From: Massilia agrisoli
GTDB lineage: Bacteria; Pseudomonadota; Gammaproteobacteria; Burkholderiales; Burkholderiaceae_D
Assembly (NCBI RefSeq): GCF_020831365.1
Contig: NZ_JAJHPV010000021.1
Coordinates: 124,001 to 188,000, forward strand
Direction of reading: 5' to 3'
Length of the DNA: 64,000 bases
This document shows, piece by piece, positions 46,549 to 55,786 of this stretch. Below the pieces are notes generated by a model, which had not been told where the DNA came from, made no database searches, and was given only the letters and a program-made list of their open reading frames with translations. Each line of letters begins with the position of its first letter. Position 1 is the first letter of the stretch. Position numbers and translations under genes: made by a program.

Positions 46549-48030
46549 ATGGCACAGTGGCACGAGCGCGCCAGCGCATTGAAAATCGATGGACGCGCCT
46601 ACATCGGCGGGCACCGGGTGTGGGCCAATTCGGGGCAGCAGTTTGAAAACGTGTCCCCCGTCGACGGGCGTAAGCTGGGGATGATGGCGCGCTGCGACCG
46701 CGCCGACGTCGACCTGGCGGTTGCTGCGGCCCGCGCCGCCTTCGAAGACCGGCGCTGGGCCGGCAAGGCTCCGGCGGCGCGCAAGCGCGTGCTGGTGAGG
46801 TTCGCCGAGCTGATGCTCAAGAACTCGGAAGAGCTGGCGCTGCTCGAAACGCTCGACATGGGTAAGCCGATCAAATACAGCCAGGGCGTCGACGTCGCGC
46901 TGGCGGCCAACTGCATCCGCTGGTATGGCGAGGCGATCGACAAGATCTACGACCAGATCGCGCCGACCGGCGAAGAATCGCTGGCGCTGGTCACGCGCGA
47001 GCCGGTCGGCGTGGTGGGCGCGATCGTGCCTTGGAATTACCCGATGCTGATGGCCGCGTGGAAGATCGGGCCGGCGCTGGCGGCAGGGAACAGCCTGGTG
47101 CTCAAGCCGTCCGAAAAATCGCCGCTCACCGCGCTGCGCATGGCCGAAATCGCCATTGAGGCGGGCCTGCCTGCAGGTGTCTTCAATGTGGTGCCCGGCT
47201 TCGGCCATGAAGCCGGGGCTGCGCTGGCCGAGCATATGGACGTCGACTGCATCGGCTTTACCGGCTCGACCCGCACCGGCCGCGCAATCCTGCGCATGGC
47301 AGCCGAATCGAACATGAAGCGCGCGTGGACCGAGCTGGGGGGCAAATCAGCCAACATCGTTTGCGCAGATTGTCCCGACCTCGACGCCGCGGTCAGCGCC
47401 GCCATCGGCTCGATCTACTTCAACCAGGGTGAAAGCTGCAATGCGCCATCGCGCCTGTTTGTCGAAGCGTCGATCAAGGAGGCGTTCATCGAGAAAGCGC
47501 TGGCGATGATCCCGCGCTACGCGCCGGGCGATCCGCTGGACGAGGACACGATCATGGGCGCCATCGTCGACGACGCGCAGATGAAAACCGTGATGGGCTA
47601 TATCGAAGCGGGCAAGGCCGGCGGCGCCAAGCTGCTGGCGGGCGGGGAAGCGGTGCGCCTGGACAGCGGCGGCTACTACGTCGCGCCTACCTTGTTCGAC
47701 AAGGTCGACAACAGCATGCGTATCGCTCAGGAAGAGATCTTCGGGCCGGTGCTGTCGGTGCTCACGTTCACCGACGTGAATGAGGCCGTCAAGCAGGCCA
47801 ACGCCACGCCGTACGGCCTGGCCGCTGCGGTGTGGACCGCCGACATCAGCAAGGCCATCAAGGTGTCGCGTGCGCTGCGTGCGGGTACCGTGCACGTGAA
47901 CCAGTACGACAATGACGACATCACGGTGCCGTTTGGCGGCGTCAAGCAGTCCGGCAACGGGCGCGACAAGTCGCTGCACGCCTTCGACAAGTACACCGAG
48001 CTGAAGACAACCTGGATCCAGGTCGGCTGA
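46549..48030 (+). CDS. puuC: Gamma-glutamyl-gamma-aminobutyraldehyde dehydrogenase
   Basis: The 493-residue aldehyde dehydrogenase has the catalytic Glu in WTELGGKSANIV, the Cys in NQGESCNAPSR and the Rossmann-type GFTGSTRTG. The start MAQWHERASALKIDGRAYIGG and length match the PuuC/YdcW group. It would oxidise the aldehyde made by the SpuC transaminase to gamma-glutamyl-GABA, which spuA then cleaves. AGGAG is present upstream. The 173-base divergent region to the symporter is AT-richer but shows no clear shared operator. Confidence 0.87.
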   Translation: MAQWHERASALKIDGRAYIGGHRVWANSGQQFENVSPVDGRKLGMMARCDRADVDLAVAAARAAFEDRRWAGKAPAARKRVLVRFAELMLKNSEELALLETLDMGKPIKYSQGVDVALAANCIRWYGEAIDKIYDQIAPTGEESLALVTREPVGVVGAIVPWNYPMLMAAWKIGPALAAGNSLVLKPSEKSPLTALRMAEIAIEAGLPAGVFNVVPGFGHEAGAALAEHMDVDCIGFTGSTRTGRAILRMAAESNMKRAWTELGGKSANIVCADCPDLDAAVSAAIGSIYFNQGESCNAPSRLFVEASIKEAFIEKALAMIPRYAPGDPLDEDTIMGAIVDDAQMKTVMGYIEAGKAGGAKLLAGGEAVRLDSGGYYVAPTLFDKVDNSMRIAQEEIFGPVLSVLTFTDVNEAVKQANATPYGLAAAVWTADISKAIKVSRALRAGTVHVNQYDNDDITVPFGGVKQSGNGRDKSLHAFDKYTELKTTWIQVG

Positions 48031-48052
48031 AGGCGCGCATCCGCCGCTTCGG

Positions 48053-48559
48053 CTAGCTATATTGTTGAAGCACGCTGTATCCGCCGGCAGTCGATTCCAT
48101 CAGCGCGTAGCTGTCGACTGCCCACGTCAGGGCTGGACCGCCCTCCGGAGGCGCCGCCTTGACGGCGCGCCGCGCCATCGTCACGTGCGGCTTGAAGGCG
48201 CGCTCCTCGACCGGCATGTCGAGCCGTTGCAGTGCGCCGCCAAGATCCGCATGTAGCTGCACCAGCTGTCCCGGCGCGGCGTGCGGCTCAAGCACGGCGA
48301 TCCCGTGCGGCCACAGTTTCGGCTGGCCGAATTCAATCGCAAAGGGTTCAAACGGCACCGCCAGCGCCTCGCGCAGTTCGGCAATGCGCGCGGTGCTGAC
48401 GCTGCCGAGGAAGTGCAGCGTCATATGCAGGCGTTCGTTCTTCACCGGGGTCGCGCCGCGCGGCCAGTTCCAGGCGTCGCGCCAGGCGCGCAGCACATGC
48501 CGGACCTGCGGGTCCGGCCACAGTGCGATAAACAGCCTTGACTGGGCGTCGCCGTTCAT
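48053..48559 (-). CDS. thpR: RNA 2',3'-cyclic phosphodiesterase
   Basis: The 168-residue protein is a LigT/2H phosphoesterase with the two HxTx motifs (HMTL in RLHMTLHFLGSV, and HVTM in FKPHVTMARR). These enzymes open 2',3'-cyclic phosphates on RNA and also ligate tRNA halves in vitro. ATG 48559 is preferred to an in-frame GTG one codon earlier. It ends close to the convergent puuC gene and is 14 bases after panB on the same strand. Confidence 0.92.
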   Translation of the reverse strand: MNGDAQSRLFIALWPDPQVRHVLRAWRDAWNWPRGATPVKNERLHMTLHFLGSVSTARIAELREALAVPFEPFAIEFGQPKLWPHGIAVLEPHAAPGQLVQLHADLGGALQRLDMPVEERAFKPHVTMARRAVKAAPPEGGPALTWAVDSYALMESTAGGYSVLQQYS

Positions 48560-48573
48560 CACGCTGCCTTCCT

Positions 48574-49443
48574 TTAGAAGCAGTGCTCCGGTCCCGGGAA
48601 GCTGCCGTCCTTGACCGCATGGACGTAGGCCGACACCGCTGCTTCAATGGTGGTCTGGCCATCCATGAAGTTCTTGACGAACTTCGCTTTACGGCCCGGG
48701 AACACGCCCAGCATGTCATGCATGACCAATACCTGGCCGGAGCAATCCGGGCCTGCGCCAATGCCGATGGTCGGAATCGCCAGGATATCGGTCACTTCCT
48801 TGCCAAGGCCTGCGGGAATCGCCTCGATCACCAGCATCGCGGCGCCGGATTCCGCCAGCAGCACGGCGTCGGCCTTGAGCTGGTCCGCGCTTTCGATCGT
48901 TTTGCCCTGTACCTTGTAGCCGCCCATCTGGTGTACCGACTGTGGCGTCAGGCCGAGGTGGGCGCAGACCGGAATGGCGCGGTCGGTCAGGAAGCGCACG
49001 GTGTCGGCCAGCCAGGCGCCGCCTTCGATCTTGACCATGTGGGCGCCGGCCTGGATCAGCTTGACCGCGTTGTCGAATGCCGCTTCTTTGGTCGCATAGG
49101 TGCCGAAGGGCATATCGGCGACCACCATCGCACTTTTGCTGCCGCGCGCGACAGCCGAGGTGTGGTACGCCACTTCGGCCAGCGTGACCGGCAAGGTCGA
49201 CTGGTGGCCATTGCATACCATCCCGAGCGAATCACCGATCAGCAGCACGTCAACGCCACAGCGGTCCATTAACGCGGCAAAGCTGGCGTCGTAGCAGGTC
49301 AGCATCGAGATCTTGGTGCCAGCGGCGCGCATCGCATTGAGCGATGGAATCGTGACGGCTTTGGTGACAACCGGGGCCGCAGGCGCGCCGGGGACCTTCG
49401 GATCGCTGCCAGCCATATCTTTACCCTGCAAGTAACCGCTCAT
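48574..49443 (-). CDS. panB: 3-methyl-2-oxobutanoate hydroxymethyltransferase
   Basis: PanB makes ketopantoate, the first committed step of pantothenate and coenzyme A synthesis. The 289 residues include [29 protein letters not shown] (metal-binding Asp), the VKIEGG segment and [10 protein letters not shown] chose ATG 49443 ([10 protein letters not shown]) with AAAGGAA upstream. The N-terminus has about 25 extra residues before the TIPSLNAMR core. panC is not in the window. Confidence 0.95.
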   Translation of the reverse strand: MSGYLQGKDMAGSDPKVPGAPAAPVVTKAVTIPSLNAMRAAGTKISMLTCYDASFAALMDRCGVDVLLIGDSLGMVCNGHQSTLPVTLAEVAYHTSAVARGSKSAMVVADMPFGTYATKEAAFDNAVKLIQAGAHMVKIEGGAWLADTVRFLTDRAIPVCAHLGLTPQSVHQMGGYKVQGKTIESADQLKADAVLLAESGAAMLVIEAIPAGLGKEVTDILAIPTIGIGAGPDCSGQVLVMHDMLGVFPGRKAKFVKNFMDGQTTIEAAVSAYVHAVKDGSFPGPEHCF

Positions 49444-49512
49444 ATTATTCCTTTGATATCGAATTTGACGCCAACGGCGATAGTGTAATGCCAACCGCGC
49501 GAACCTGCCCGG

Positions 49513-49860
49513 TCAGGTGCGGAAGATGAAGTAGACGGCGCCGACCAGGCACAGGCCGGCCCAGACGTAGTCGAGTTTGAAAGGCTGGTTCATGTAGAAC
49601 ATCGCAAACGGCACAAACACGGTCAGCGTAATCGCTTCCTGCAGGATCTTGAGCTGCGCGAGGCTGTATTCGGTGTGGCCGATGCGGTTGGCGGGGACCT
49701 GCAGCAGGTATTCGAACAGCGCGATACCCCAGCTGACGATGGCGGCGTACCACCACGCCTTGGACGACATGTTCTTCAGGTGGCCGTACCACGCGATCGT
49801 CATGAAGACGTTGGACAGCACCAGCAGGCCGGTGGTCTGGACGATGACCGGAATCTGCAT
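49513..49860 (-). CDS. DUF486 (DMT-like) membrane protein
   Basis: A 115-residue protein with four hydrophobic segments, beginning MQIPVIVQTTGLLVLSNVFMTIAWYGHL and ending GLCLVGAVYFIFRT. This is the DUF486 family, which is related to half-size drug/metabolite transporters. Function is unknown. It lies between folK and panB on the same strand, with a two-base gap to folK. Confidence 0.85.
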   Translation of the reverse strand: MQIPVIVQTTGLLVLSNVFMTIAWYGHLKNMSSKAWWYAAIVSWGIALFEYLLQVPANRIGHTEYSLAQLKILQEAITLTVFVPFAMFYMNQPFKLDYVWAGLCLVGAVYFIFRT

Positions 49861-49862
49861 GG

Positions 49863-50336
49863 TTAGGAGATCTTTGCGACCTGCTGGCCTGCCACGGCGC
49901 CGGCAAACTGCTGCGCGGGGCCGTAGCCTGGAACGACGGCGGCTGGCGCGATTTCCAGCAGCGGCGCCAGCACGAAAGCGCGTTCGAGCATGCGCGGATG
50001 CGGCACCTGCAATGTGGGCGTGTCGATGAGGTGGTCGCCGTAGAGCAGCACATCCAGGTCAAGCGTGCGCGGGGCGTTGCGGTAGGGCCGTTCGCGGCCA
50101 TGCGCCAGCTCGATGGCCTGCAGCGCCGCCAGCAGTTCGTGGGCGCCAAGGGAGGTGTCGATGCACGCAACCGCGTTGATGTAGTCGTCGCCAGACGAGT
50201 CGATCGGGGCAGTGCGGTACCGTGACGAGCTGGCGAGCAGCCGCGTGCCGGGAAGGGCTGCGATCCGGACTATGGCGTCGTCGACGTTGGCCAGCGCGTC
50301 GCCCAGGTTGGCGCCGATCCCGATGTAGGCGATCAT
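49863..50336 (-). CDS. folK: 2-amino-4-hydroxy-6-hydroxymethyldihydropteridine diphosphokinase
   Basis: FolK transfers pyrophosphate from ATP in folate synthesis. The 157-residue protein contains YIGIGANLGDALANVD at the start and the core motif RTLDLDVLLYGD, followed by HPRMLERAFVLAPLLEIAP. It overlaps pcnB by four bases, an arrangement common in Burkholderiales. Confidence 0.95.
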   Translation of the reverse strand: MIAYIGIGANLGDALANVDDAIVRIAALPGTRLLASSSRYRTAPIDSSGDDYINAVACIDTSLGAHELLAALQAIELAHGRERPYRNAPRTLDLDVLLYGDHLIDTPTLQVPHPRMLERAFVLAPLLEIAPAAVVPGYGPAQQFAGAVAGQQVAKIS

Positions 50337-51697
50337 TCCTCGCTCGTGGTGCTTTCGCTCGCTGCTGCGCCGGTCTTGTTGCGCGGTGCGCGGCGCGGCG
50401 CGCGCTTGCGCTTGGCGCCTGACGGCGCGGCGTTCGCGGTAGCGACAAGCTGTTCGCGTTCGTTAGGGTCGCCTTCGTAGAACGCGGTCCACCATTCGCC
50501 CAGTTCCATCTCGATTTCGCCGGACGCGCAGCGCAGTAGCAGGAAGTCGTAGCCGGCGCGGAAGCGCGGGTGCTCAAGCAGCTTGTACGGCGTCTTGCCG
50601 TTGCGGCGCTCGAAGCGCGGCTGCATCGACCAGATGTCGCGCATGTCGGAGGCGATGCGGCGCTGCAGCGCCAGTTGTTCGGTCTGCGATTCGAGCACGT
50701 CGTCGGCCGCCAGGTGCAGCGCAGGAATCGGCGATTCGCCGGCGGCGCGGTAGGCGGTCCACTTCTCGACCACCTGGTGCCACAGCAGCGAGGCAAACAG
50801 GAAGCCCGGCGATACGCCTTTGCCGGCCTTGACGCGGTTGTCGGTCGACTCCAGCGCCAGGGTGACGAACTTCATGCCGATCGGCTGTTCCAGCACGACG
50901 TCGAGCAGCGGCAGCAGGCCGTGGTGCAGGCCTTCCTTGCGCAGCTGCTGCAGGCAGGCCAGCGCGTGGCCGCTCATGAGCAGCTTGAGCATTTCGTCGA
51001 ACACGCGCGCCGCCGGCACGTTGTCGATCAGCGGGGCCATGACGGGAATCGGCTCGCGCGTCGATGGCTCGATGGTGAACTGCAGCTTGGCCGCAAAGCG
51101 CACCACGCGCAGCATGCGCACCGGGTCTTCGCGGTAGCGCGCTTCCGGCTGGCCGATGATGCGCAGGGTCTTGTCGCGGATGTCGGCGATGCCGCCGTGG
51201 TAGTCCAGCACTTCCTGGGTCGCAGGGTTGTAGTACATCGCGTTGATGGTGAAGTCGCGGCGCATCGCGTCTTCATGCTGCGGGCCGAAGGTATTGTCGC
51301 GCAGGACGCGGCCATGTTCATCTTTCGGCGCATTCGCAGGGCCGGCGCCGCGGAAGGTGGTTACTTCCAGCAGGTCCTGGCCGAACATCACGTGCACGAT
51401 CTGGAAGCGGCGGCCGATGATGAAGGCGCGGCGGAACAGCTTTTTCACTTCTTCCGGCGTCGCGTTGGTGGCGATGTCGAAGTCTTTCGGTTTCACCCCG
51501 AGCAGCAGGTCGCGCACGGCGCCGCCCACCACAAAGGCCTTGAAGCCCGCGTCCTGCAAGGTTGACGTGACGCGGATCGCGTTCGACGACAGCAGTTTCG
51601 GATCGATTCCGTGTTCAGCTGCGCCAAGCACCACTGGCTCGGTCGGGTCGCGCTGGTCTTTAACGCCAAGGATCTTGCGGATGAATTTTTTAATCAT
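50333..51697 (-). CDS. pcnB: Polynucleotide adenylyltransferase (poly(A) polymerase I)
   Basis: PcnB adds poly(A) tails to RNA and marks it for decay. The 454-residue protein has the nucleotidyltransferase signature FVVGGAVRDLLLGVKPKDFDIATNA, the RRFQIVHVMFG segment and a basic C-terminal tail (AKRKRAPRRAPRNK). I chose ATG 51697 (MIKKFIRKILGVKD); upstream codons in this frame overlap the preceding gene. It lies in a cluster hda-HAD-pcnB-folK with overlaps of 4-8 bases. Confidence 0.94.
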   Translation of the reverse strand: MIKKFIRKILGVKDQRDPTEPVVLGAAEHGIDPKLLSSNAIRVTSTLQDAGFKAFVVGGAVRDLLLGVKPKDFDIATNATPEEVKKLFRRAFIIGRRFQIVHVMFGQDLLEVTTFRGAGPANAPKDEHGRVLRDNTFGPQHEDAMRRDFTINAMYYNPATQEVLDYHGGIADIRDKTLRIIGQPEARYREDPVRMLRVVRFAAKLQFTIEPSTREPIPVMAPLIDNVPAARVFDEMLKLLMSGHALACLQQLRKEGLHHGLLPLLDVVLEQPIGMKFVTLALESTDNRVKAGKGVSPGFLFASLLWHQVVEKWTAYRAAGESPIPALHLAADDVLESQTEQLALQRRIASDMRDIWSMQPRFERRNGKTPYKLLEHPRFRAGYDFLLLRCASGEIEMELGEWWTAFYEGDPNEREQLVATANAAPSGAKRKRAPRRAPRNKTGAAASESTTSEE

Positions 51698-52364
51698 TGA
51701 ATAAGTGGAGTGAAGGCCAGCCAAGGTTCGCCGCGTGCGACGCCAGCACGGCGTTCGGGTTGGTCGCGACAGGGTGGGTGACAACGGACAGCAGCGGGAT
51801 ATCGTTATGCGAATCGCTGTAGAAGTGGCTGCGCTCGAATGCGGCGAGCGGTTTGCCGATGGTCTCTAACCATGCGTGGGTGTGCGTGACTTTGCCGGGC
51901 CCGGAGGTCGGCACGCCAAGCAGCTTGCCGGTGATGTTGCCCTGCGCGTCTTCTTCCGGCACGGCGGCGATCAGGTGCTGCACGCCGAGTTCCCTGGCGA
52001 TCGGCGCGGTGACGAAGCGGTTGGTCGCGGTAATGATGGCCACCAGGTCGCCCGCGTCCTGGTGCTTTTGCAGCAGCTCGCGTGCGCACGGGCGGATCGA
52101 CGGATTGATCACTTCATGCATGAACTGCGCGTGCATGGCGTCGAGCTGGGCGCGCGGGAAGCGCGCCAGGGTGCCGAGCGCGAACTCCAGGTATTCGACC
52201 GGATCGAGGGTGCCGGCCTGGTACTGGGCGAAGAATTCGTCGTTGCGGCGCTTGAATTCCACCGGATCGACGGCGTTGGTGCGGACCAAAAACTGGCCCC
52301 ATTCGTAGTCCGAGTCAATCGGCAGCAGGGTGTGGTCGAGGTCAAACAGGGCCAGGTTGTTCAT
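51690..52364 (-). CDS. HAD-IB family hydrolase (phosphoserine phosphatase-like)
   Basis: The 224-residue enzyme has the HAD motif I LFDLDHTLLP (nucleophile Asp), motif II in IITATNRFV, and the C-terminal motif III/IV SDSHNDIPLL. It belongs to the IB hypothetical subfamily between hda and pcnB; the physiological phosphate ester is unknown. It overlaps pcnB by eight bases and hda by four bases. Confidence 0.9.
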   Translation of the reverse strand: MNNLALFDLDHTLLPIDSDYEWGQFLVRTNAVDPVEFKRRNDEFFAQYQAGTLDPVEYLEFALGTLARFPRAQLDAMHAQFMHEVINPSIRPCARELLQKHQDAGDLVAIITATNRFVTAPIARELGVQHLIAAVPEEDAQGNITGKLLGVPTSGPGKVTHTHAWLETIGKPLAAFERSHFYSDSHNDIPLLSVVTHPVATNPNAVLASHAANLGWPSLHLFND

Positions 52365-53032
52365 TCTTTCGGTTCCGACTGGAGCAGCAAGTCGCGCAGC
52401 AGCGGCAGGGTGACCGGGCGCTGGGTCTCAAGCGAATATTGGTCAAGTGCGTCGAGCATCGTCGATAGCGAGCGCATGTCGCGCTTAAAGTGTGACAGCA
52501 AGTAGGGTAACACGCTGGCCGACAGCGTCAAACCGCGCGATTCGGCCGCATGGGTCAGGGCGGCGATCTTTTCGTCGTCGGACAGGCCGTGGATCTGGTA
52601 AATCAGGCCCCAGCCCATGCGCGTGCGCAGGTCCTCGCGCACCGGCAGCACCACTGGCGGAACCGGCCCGGTGGACACCATGTAGGCGCCGTGCTCGCGG
52701 ATCTGGTTGAACAGCGCAAAAGCGTCGATCTGGGCCTGGCCCGATAACTGGTTGCAGTCGTCCAGCAGGTACAGGCTGATGTCCGGGCTGTAGACAAAGG
52801 CGCTCTCGGGCGCGTCGGCGGCGATGTAGCGCGAGTTGGCGGTGGCCGCGAGGGCTTGCAGCAGGTGGGTCTTGCCGGCGGCGGCCTCGCCCCACAGGTA
52901 AGCGAAATGCTCGCGCGACGTGCGCTCGGCGAACTGATGCATCAGATGCGCCAGCTCGGCGTTCTGTCCCACCTCGAACGAGTCGAGGCTCTGCGCCTGG
53001 TCTGCGCCTAGATCGAGCACCAGTTGTTTCAT
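52361..53032 (-). CDS. hda: DnaA regulatory inactivator Hda
   Basis: Hda, with the sliding clamp, stimulates hydrolysis of DnaA-ATP after initiation. The 223-residue AAA+ protein begins MKQLVLDLG, a clamp-binding QL-x-L-D-L-type motif. It has Walker A (GEAAAGKTHLLQAL), the Walker B-like LLDDCNQL and an arginine-finger region. It is divergent from purM, as usual in Burkholderiales, and heads the four-gene run to folK. Confidence 0.93.
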   Translation of the reverse strand: MKQLVLDLGADQAQSLDSFEVGQNAELAHLMHQFAERTSREHFAYLWGEAAAGKTHLLQALAATANSRYIAADAPESAFVYSPDISLYLLDDCNQLSGQAQIDAFALFNQIREHGAYMVSTGPVPPVVLPVREDLRTRMGWGLIYQIHGLSDDEKIAALTHAAESRGLTLSASVLPYLLSHFKRDMRSLSTMLDALDQYSLETQRPVTLPLLRDLLLQSEPKE

Positions 53033-53297
53033 GGCGTCCGTTTCATCCTGAATTCCCTGCTTTCCGCGTCATTTGCATCAGGCATTATAAAAGCTGTTGC
53101 GCGGACAGTCGAAATTCTCGACTGCAAGGACGCGAATGAAAAAGGCATGGATGTGTTGTTATCTCGGTTAAACCGGCTGCGGGCGGGGCATTTTGATAAA
53201 ATAGCGAATTGACCAGCAACCGGCTGCGAAAAAGACATCGCTTGGGCCGGACTGATCCACCGCCTTCTATTTTACCGCCTCCGCTGCGAAAAACACC

Positions 53298-54341
53298 ATG
53301 AGCCAACCTTCAAATGTTTCACTCTCCTACCGCGATGCGGGTGTCGATATCGATGCCGGCGACGCCCTGGTCGAAGCTATCAAGCCGTTTGCCAAGCGCA
53401 CCATGCGCGAAGGTGTCATGGGCGGACTTGGCGGATTCGGCGCCATGTTCGAGATCAGCAAGAAGTACAAGGAACCGGTACTGGTCTCCGGCACCGACGG
53501 CGTCGGCACCAAGCTGCGCCTGGCTTTCGAACTGAACCGCCATGACACGGTCGGCATCGACCTGGTCGCGATGAGCGTCAACGACATCCTGGTGCAGGGC
53601 GCCGAGCCGTTGTTCTTCCTCGATTACTTCGCATGCGGCAAGCTGGACGTGCCGACCGCCACCGCCGTCGTCAAGGGCATCGCCCAGGGCTGCGAGCAGG
53701 CAGGCTGCGCGCTGATCGGCGGCGAAACCGCTGAGATGCCAAGCATGTACCCGGCCGGCGAATATGACCTCGCCGGCTTCGCCGTCGGCGCGGTGGAAAA
53801 GTCGCAGATCATCGACGGCACCAAGATTACCCCGGGCGACGTGATCCTCGGCCTGGCCTCGTCGGGTGTGCACTCGAACGGTTACTCGCTGGTCCGCAAG
53901 ATCATCGAAGTGGCCAAGCCGGACCTGGAAGGCGACTTCCACGGCCGCAAGCTGTCGGACGTGCTGATGGAACCGACCCGTATCTACGTCAAGCCGCTGC
54001 TGGCGCTGATGGCCTCGATGGAAGTCAAGGGCATGGTGCACATCACTGGCGGCGGACTGGTTGAAAACATCCCGCGCGTGCTTCAGCCTGGCCTGACTGC
54101 CGTGCTGGACTCGAAGTCGTGGACCATGCCTCCGCTGTTCACCTGGCTGCAGCAGCATGGCGGCGTTGCCGACGCTGAAATGCACCGCGTGTTCAACTGC
54201 GGCATCGGCATGATCGTTATCGTGTCGAAGGAAAACGCGGACGCCGCGTTTGCGCAGCTGCAGGCAGCGGGCGAGACCGTGTCGCGCATCGGCACGATCC
54301 GCGCACGCGAGGGTGACGAGCCCCAGACCATCGTCGAATAA
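53298..54341 (+). CDS. purM: Phosphoribosylformylglycinamidine cyclo-ligase (AIR synthetase)
   Basis: PurM closes the imidazole ring in purine synthesis using ATP. The 347-residue protein starts [31 protein letters not shown] and has the [34 protein letters not shown] and [13 protein letters not shown] motifs. It is divergent from hda and followed by a hairpin terminator. Confidence 0.97.
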   Translation: MSQPSNVSLSYRDAGVDIDAGDALVEAIKPFAKRTMREGVMGGLGGFGAMFEISKKYKEPVLVSGTDGVGTKLRLAFELNRHDTVGIDLVAMSVNDILVQGAEPLFFLDYFACGKLDVPTATAVVKGIAQGCEQAGCALIGGETAEMPSMYPAGEYDLAGFAVGAVEKSQIIDGTKITPGDVILGLASSGVHSNGYSLVRKIIEVAKPDLEGDFHGRKLSDVLMEPTRIYVKPLLALMASMEVKGMVHITGGGLVENIPRVLQPGLTAVLDSKSWTMPPLFTWLQQHGGVADAEMHRVFNCGIGMIVIVSKENADAAFAQLQAAGETVSRIGTIRAREGDEPQTIVE

Positions 54342-54361
54342 ACATTCGCAGGTCGGACAAC

Positions 54362-54391
54362 ACGGCGCCAGTGATGGCGCCGTTTTCATTT
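54362..54391 (+). terminator. Rho-independent terminator after purM
   Basis: A perfect 9-bp stem (ACGGCGCCA / TGGCGCCGT) with a four-base loop, followed by TTTTCATTT. It sits 20 bases past the purM stop. The T-run is interrupted. Confidence 0.8.
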
Positions 54392-54425
54392 CACCCGCCA
54401 ATATTGCGGCCAGCCTGCCAGCGAC

Positions 54426-54462
54426 CGTAGGGCGGGTAAGCGACAGCGCACCCGCCATGAGC
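54426..54462. repeat. GGCGGAT-type intergenic repeat (family B, diverged)
   Basis: CGTAGGGCGGGTAAGCGACAG followed by CGCACCCGCCATGAGC. It is a diverged version of the repeat seen near 15 kb and 44.9 kb, placed between convergent purM and the phosphofructokinase gene. Confidence 0.6.
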
Positions 54463-54496
54463 CGCAAAGGACAACGTTCGCCAGCCCTGGCCTTGT

Positions 54497-55711
54497 CTAT
54501 TTGTTGAGAATCTTTTCAACAGGCGCCGGGCGCAGCCTGTACGCATCCGGCATCTTCGACCCAAGCAGCGGACGCAGGTACATCCGGAATGCATCGGTCA
54601 CATCGGTGCCATCGGCGGTGATGAATTCATCCTCCATCACACGCGTCTTGCCGGCGACGTCTTCCAGCGGCATCAGTTCATAGTCGACCGAGTAATAGCC
54701 AGTGCGCTTGATGGCCACCGAACCGTCGCGATCGCCCCACATCGCGAACTGCACCCCTTTTTCGCCCACTTCGCGCGCCTCGCGCTGGTCCACGTCCGAT
54801 ACGCAGCCAATGAAGGAGCGCTGCAGGTAGCCGAAGGTGTCGCCGCGCACGCGCTTGATGCCCAGCTTGGTCTTGATTTCCTCACACAGCAGGTCGGCCA
54901 GCGCGCCAGTACCCGACAGCTGCACGTTGCCGTGCGCGTCGCGCTCGATTTCCTTGGCCAGCAGCGTCAGGATGGCTTCACCCGACGCATCATGAATGCC
55001 CTCTGACACTGCAATCACGCAACGCCCGAAACGCTCATAAGTCTTCTTCACGTCGGCAAGGAACTGTTCGATATCGAAGGTGCGCTCGGGAATGTAGATC
55101 AGGTGGGGGCCATCGTCCGGAAACTTCTTGCCGAGCGCCGACGCAGCCGTCAGGAAGCCGGCATGCCGGCCCATCACCACGCCGACATACACACCCGGCA
55201 ATGCCGCGTTGTCGAGGTTGGCCCCCGCGAAGGCCTGCGCCACGAACCGAGCCGCCGATGGAAAACCCGGGGTGTGGTCATTGCCGACCAGGTCGTTGTC
55301 GATTGTTTTCGGGATGTGGATGCAGCGCAGCGGATAGCCTGCCTTGCGCGCCTCTTCGCTGACGATGCGTACCGTGTCGGACGAGTCGTTGCCGCCGATG
55401 TAGAAAAAATGCTCGATCTCGTGCGCGCGCAGCACCTCGAAGATCTTGTGGCAGTAGGCCAGGTCGGGCTTGTCGCGGGTTGACCCGAGCGCTGACGACG
55501 GCGTGCTGGCGACCAGCTCCAGGTTATGGCTGGTCTCCTGCGTCAGGTCGACGAAATCTTCGTTGATGATGCCGCGTACGCCGTGCATCGCACCGTACAC
55601 GCGCGTCACATGCCGGAAGCGCCGCGCCTCCAGCACGACGCCGACCAGCGACTGGTTGATCACGGCGGTAGGACCGCCTCCCTGGGCAACGAGGATTTTT
55701 CCGGACGACAT
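54497..55711 (-). CDS. 6-phosphofructokinase, pyrophosphate-dependent type
   Basis: The 404-residue PfkA-like protein starts GKILVAQGGGPTAVINQSLVG. The phosphoryl-donor motif is GGNDSSDT where ATP enzymes have GGDG, and the catalytic segment is PKTIDNDL instead of PGTIDND; both changes mark PPi-dependent enzymes, in which Lys replaces the glycine. The substrate-binding segment MGRHAGFLTA is also present. The enzyme would act reversibly in glycolysis/gluconeogenesis. It is monocistronic between purM and the symporter operon. Confidence 0.9.
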   Translation of the reverse strand: MSSGKILVAQGGGPTAVINQSLVGVVLEARRFRHVTRVYGAMHGVRGIINEDFVDLTQETSHNLELVASTPSSALGSTRDKPDLAYCHKIFEVLRAHEIEHFFYIGGNDSSDTVRIVSEEARKAGYPLRCIHIPKTIDNDLVGNDHTPGFPSAARFVAQAFAGANLDNAALPGVYVGVVMGRHAGFLTAASALGKKFPDDGPHLIYIPERTFDIEQFLADVKKTYERFGRCVIAVSEGIHDASGEAILTLLAKEIERDAHGNVQLSGTGALADLLCEEIKTKLGIKRVRGDTFGYLQRSFIGCVSDVDQREAREVGEKGVQFAMWGDRDGSVAIKRTGYYSVDYELMPLEDVAGKTRVMEDEFITADGTDVTDAFRMYLRPLLGSKMPDAYRLRPAPVEKILNK

Positions 55712-55786
55712 GCGCAGCTCCTTTGGACGGGTGGTTGCAATCGCATCAGGTTACCGCAAATTGAACGCCATGTTACCGCTTGCCGG

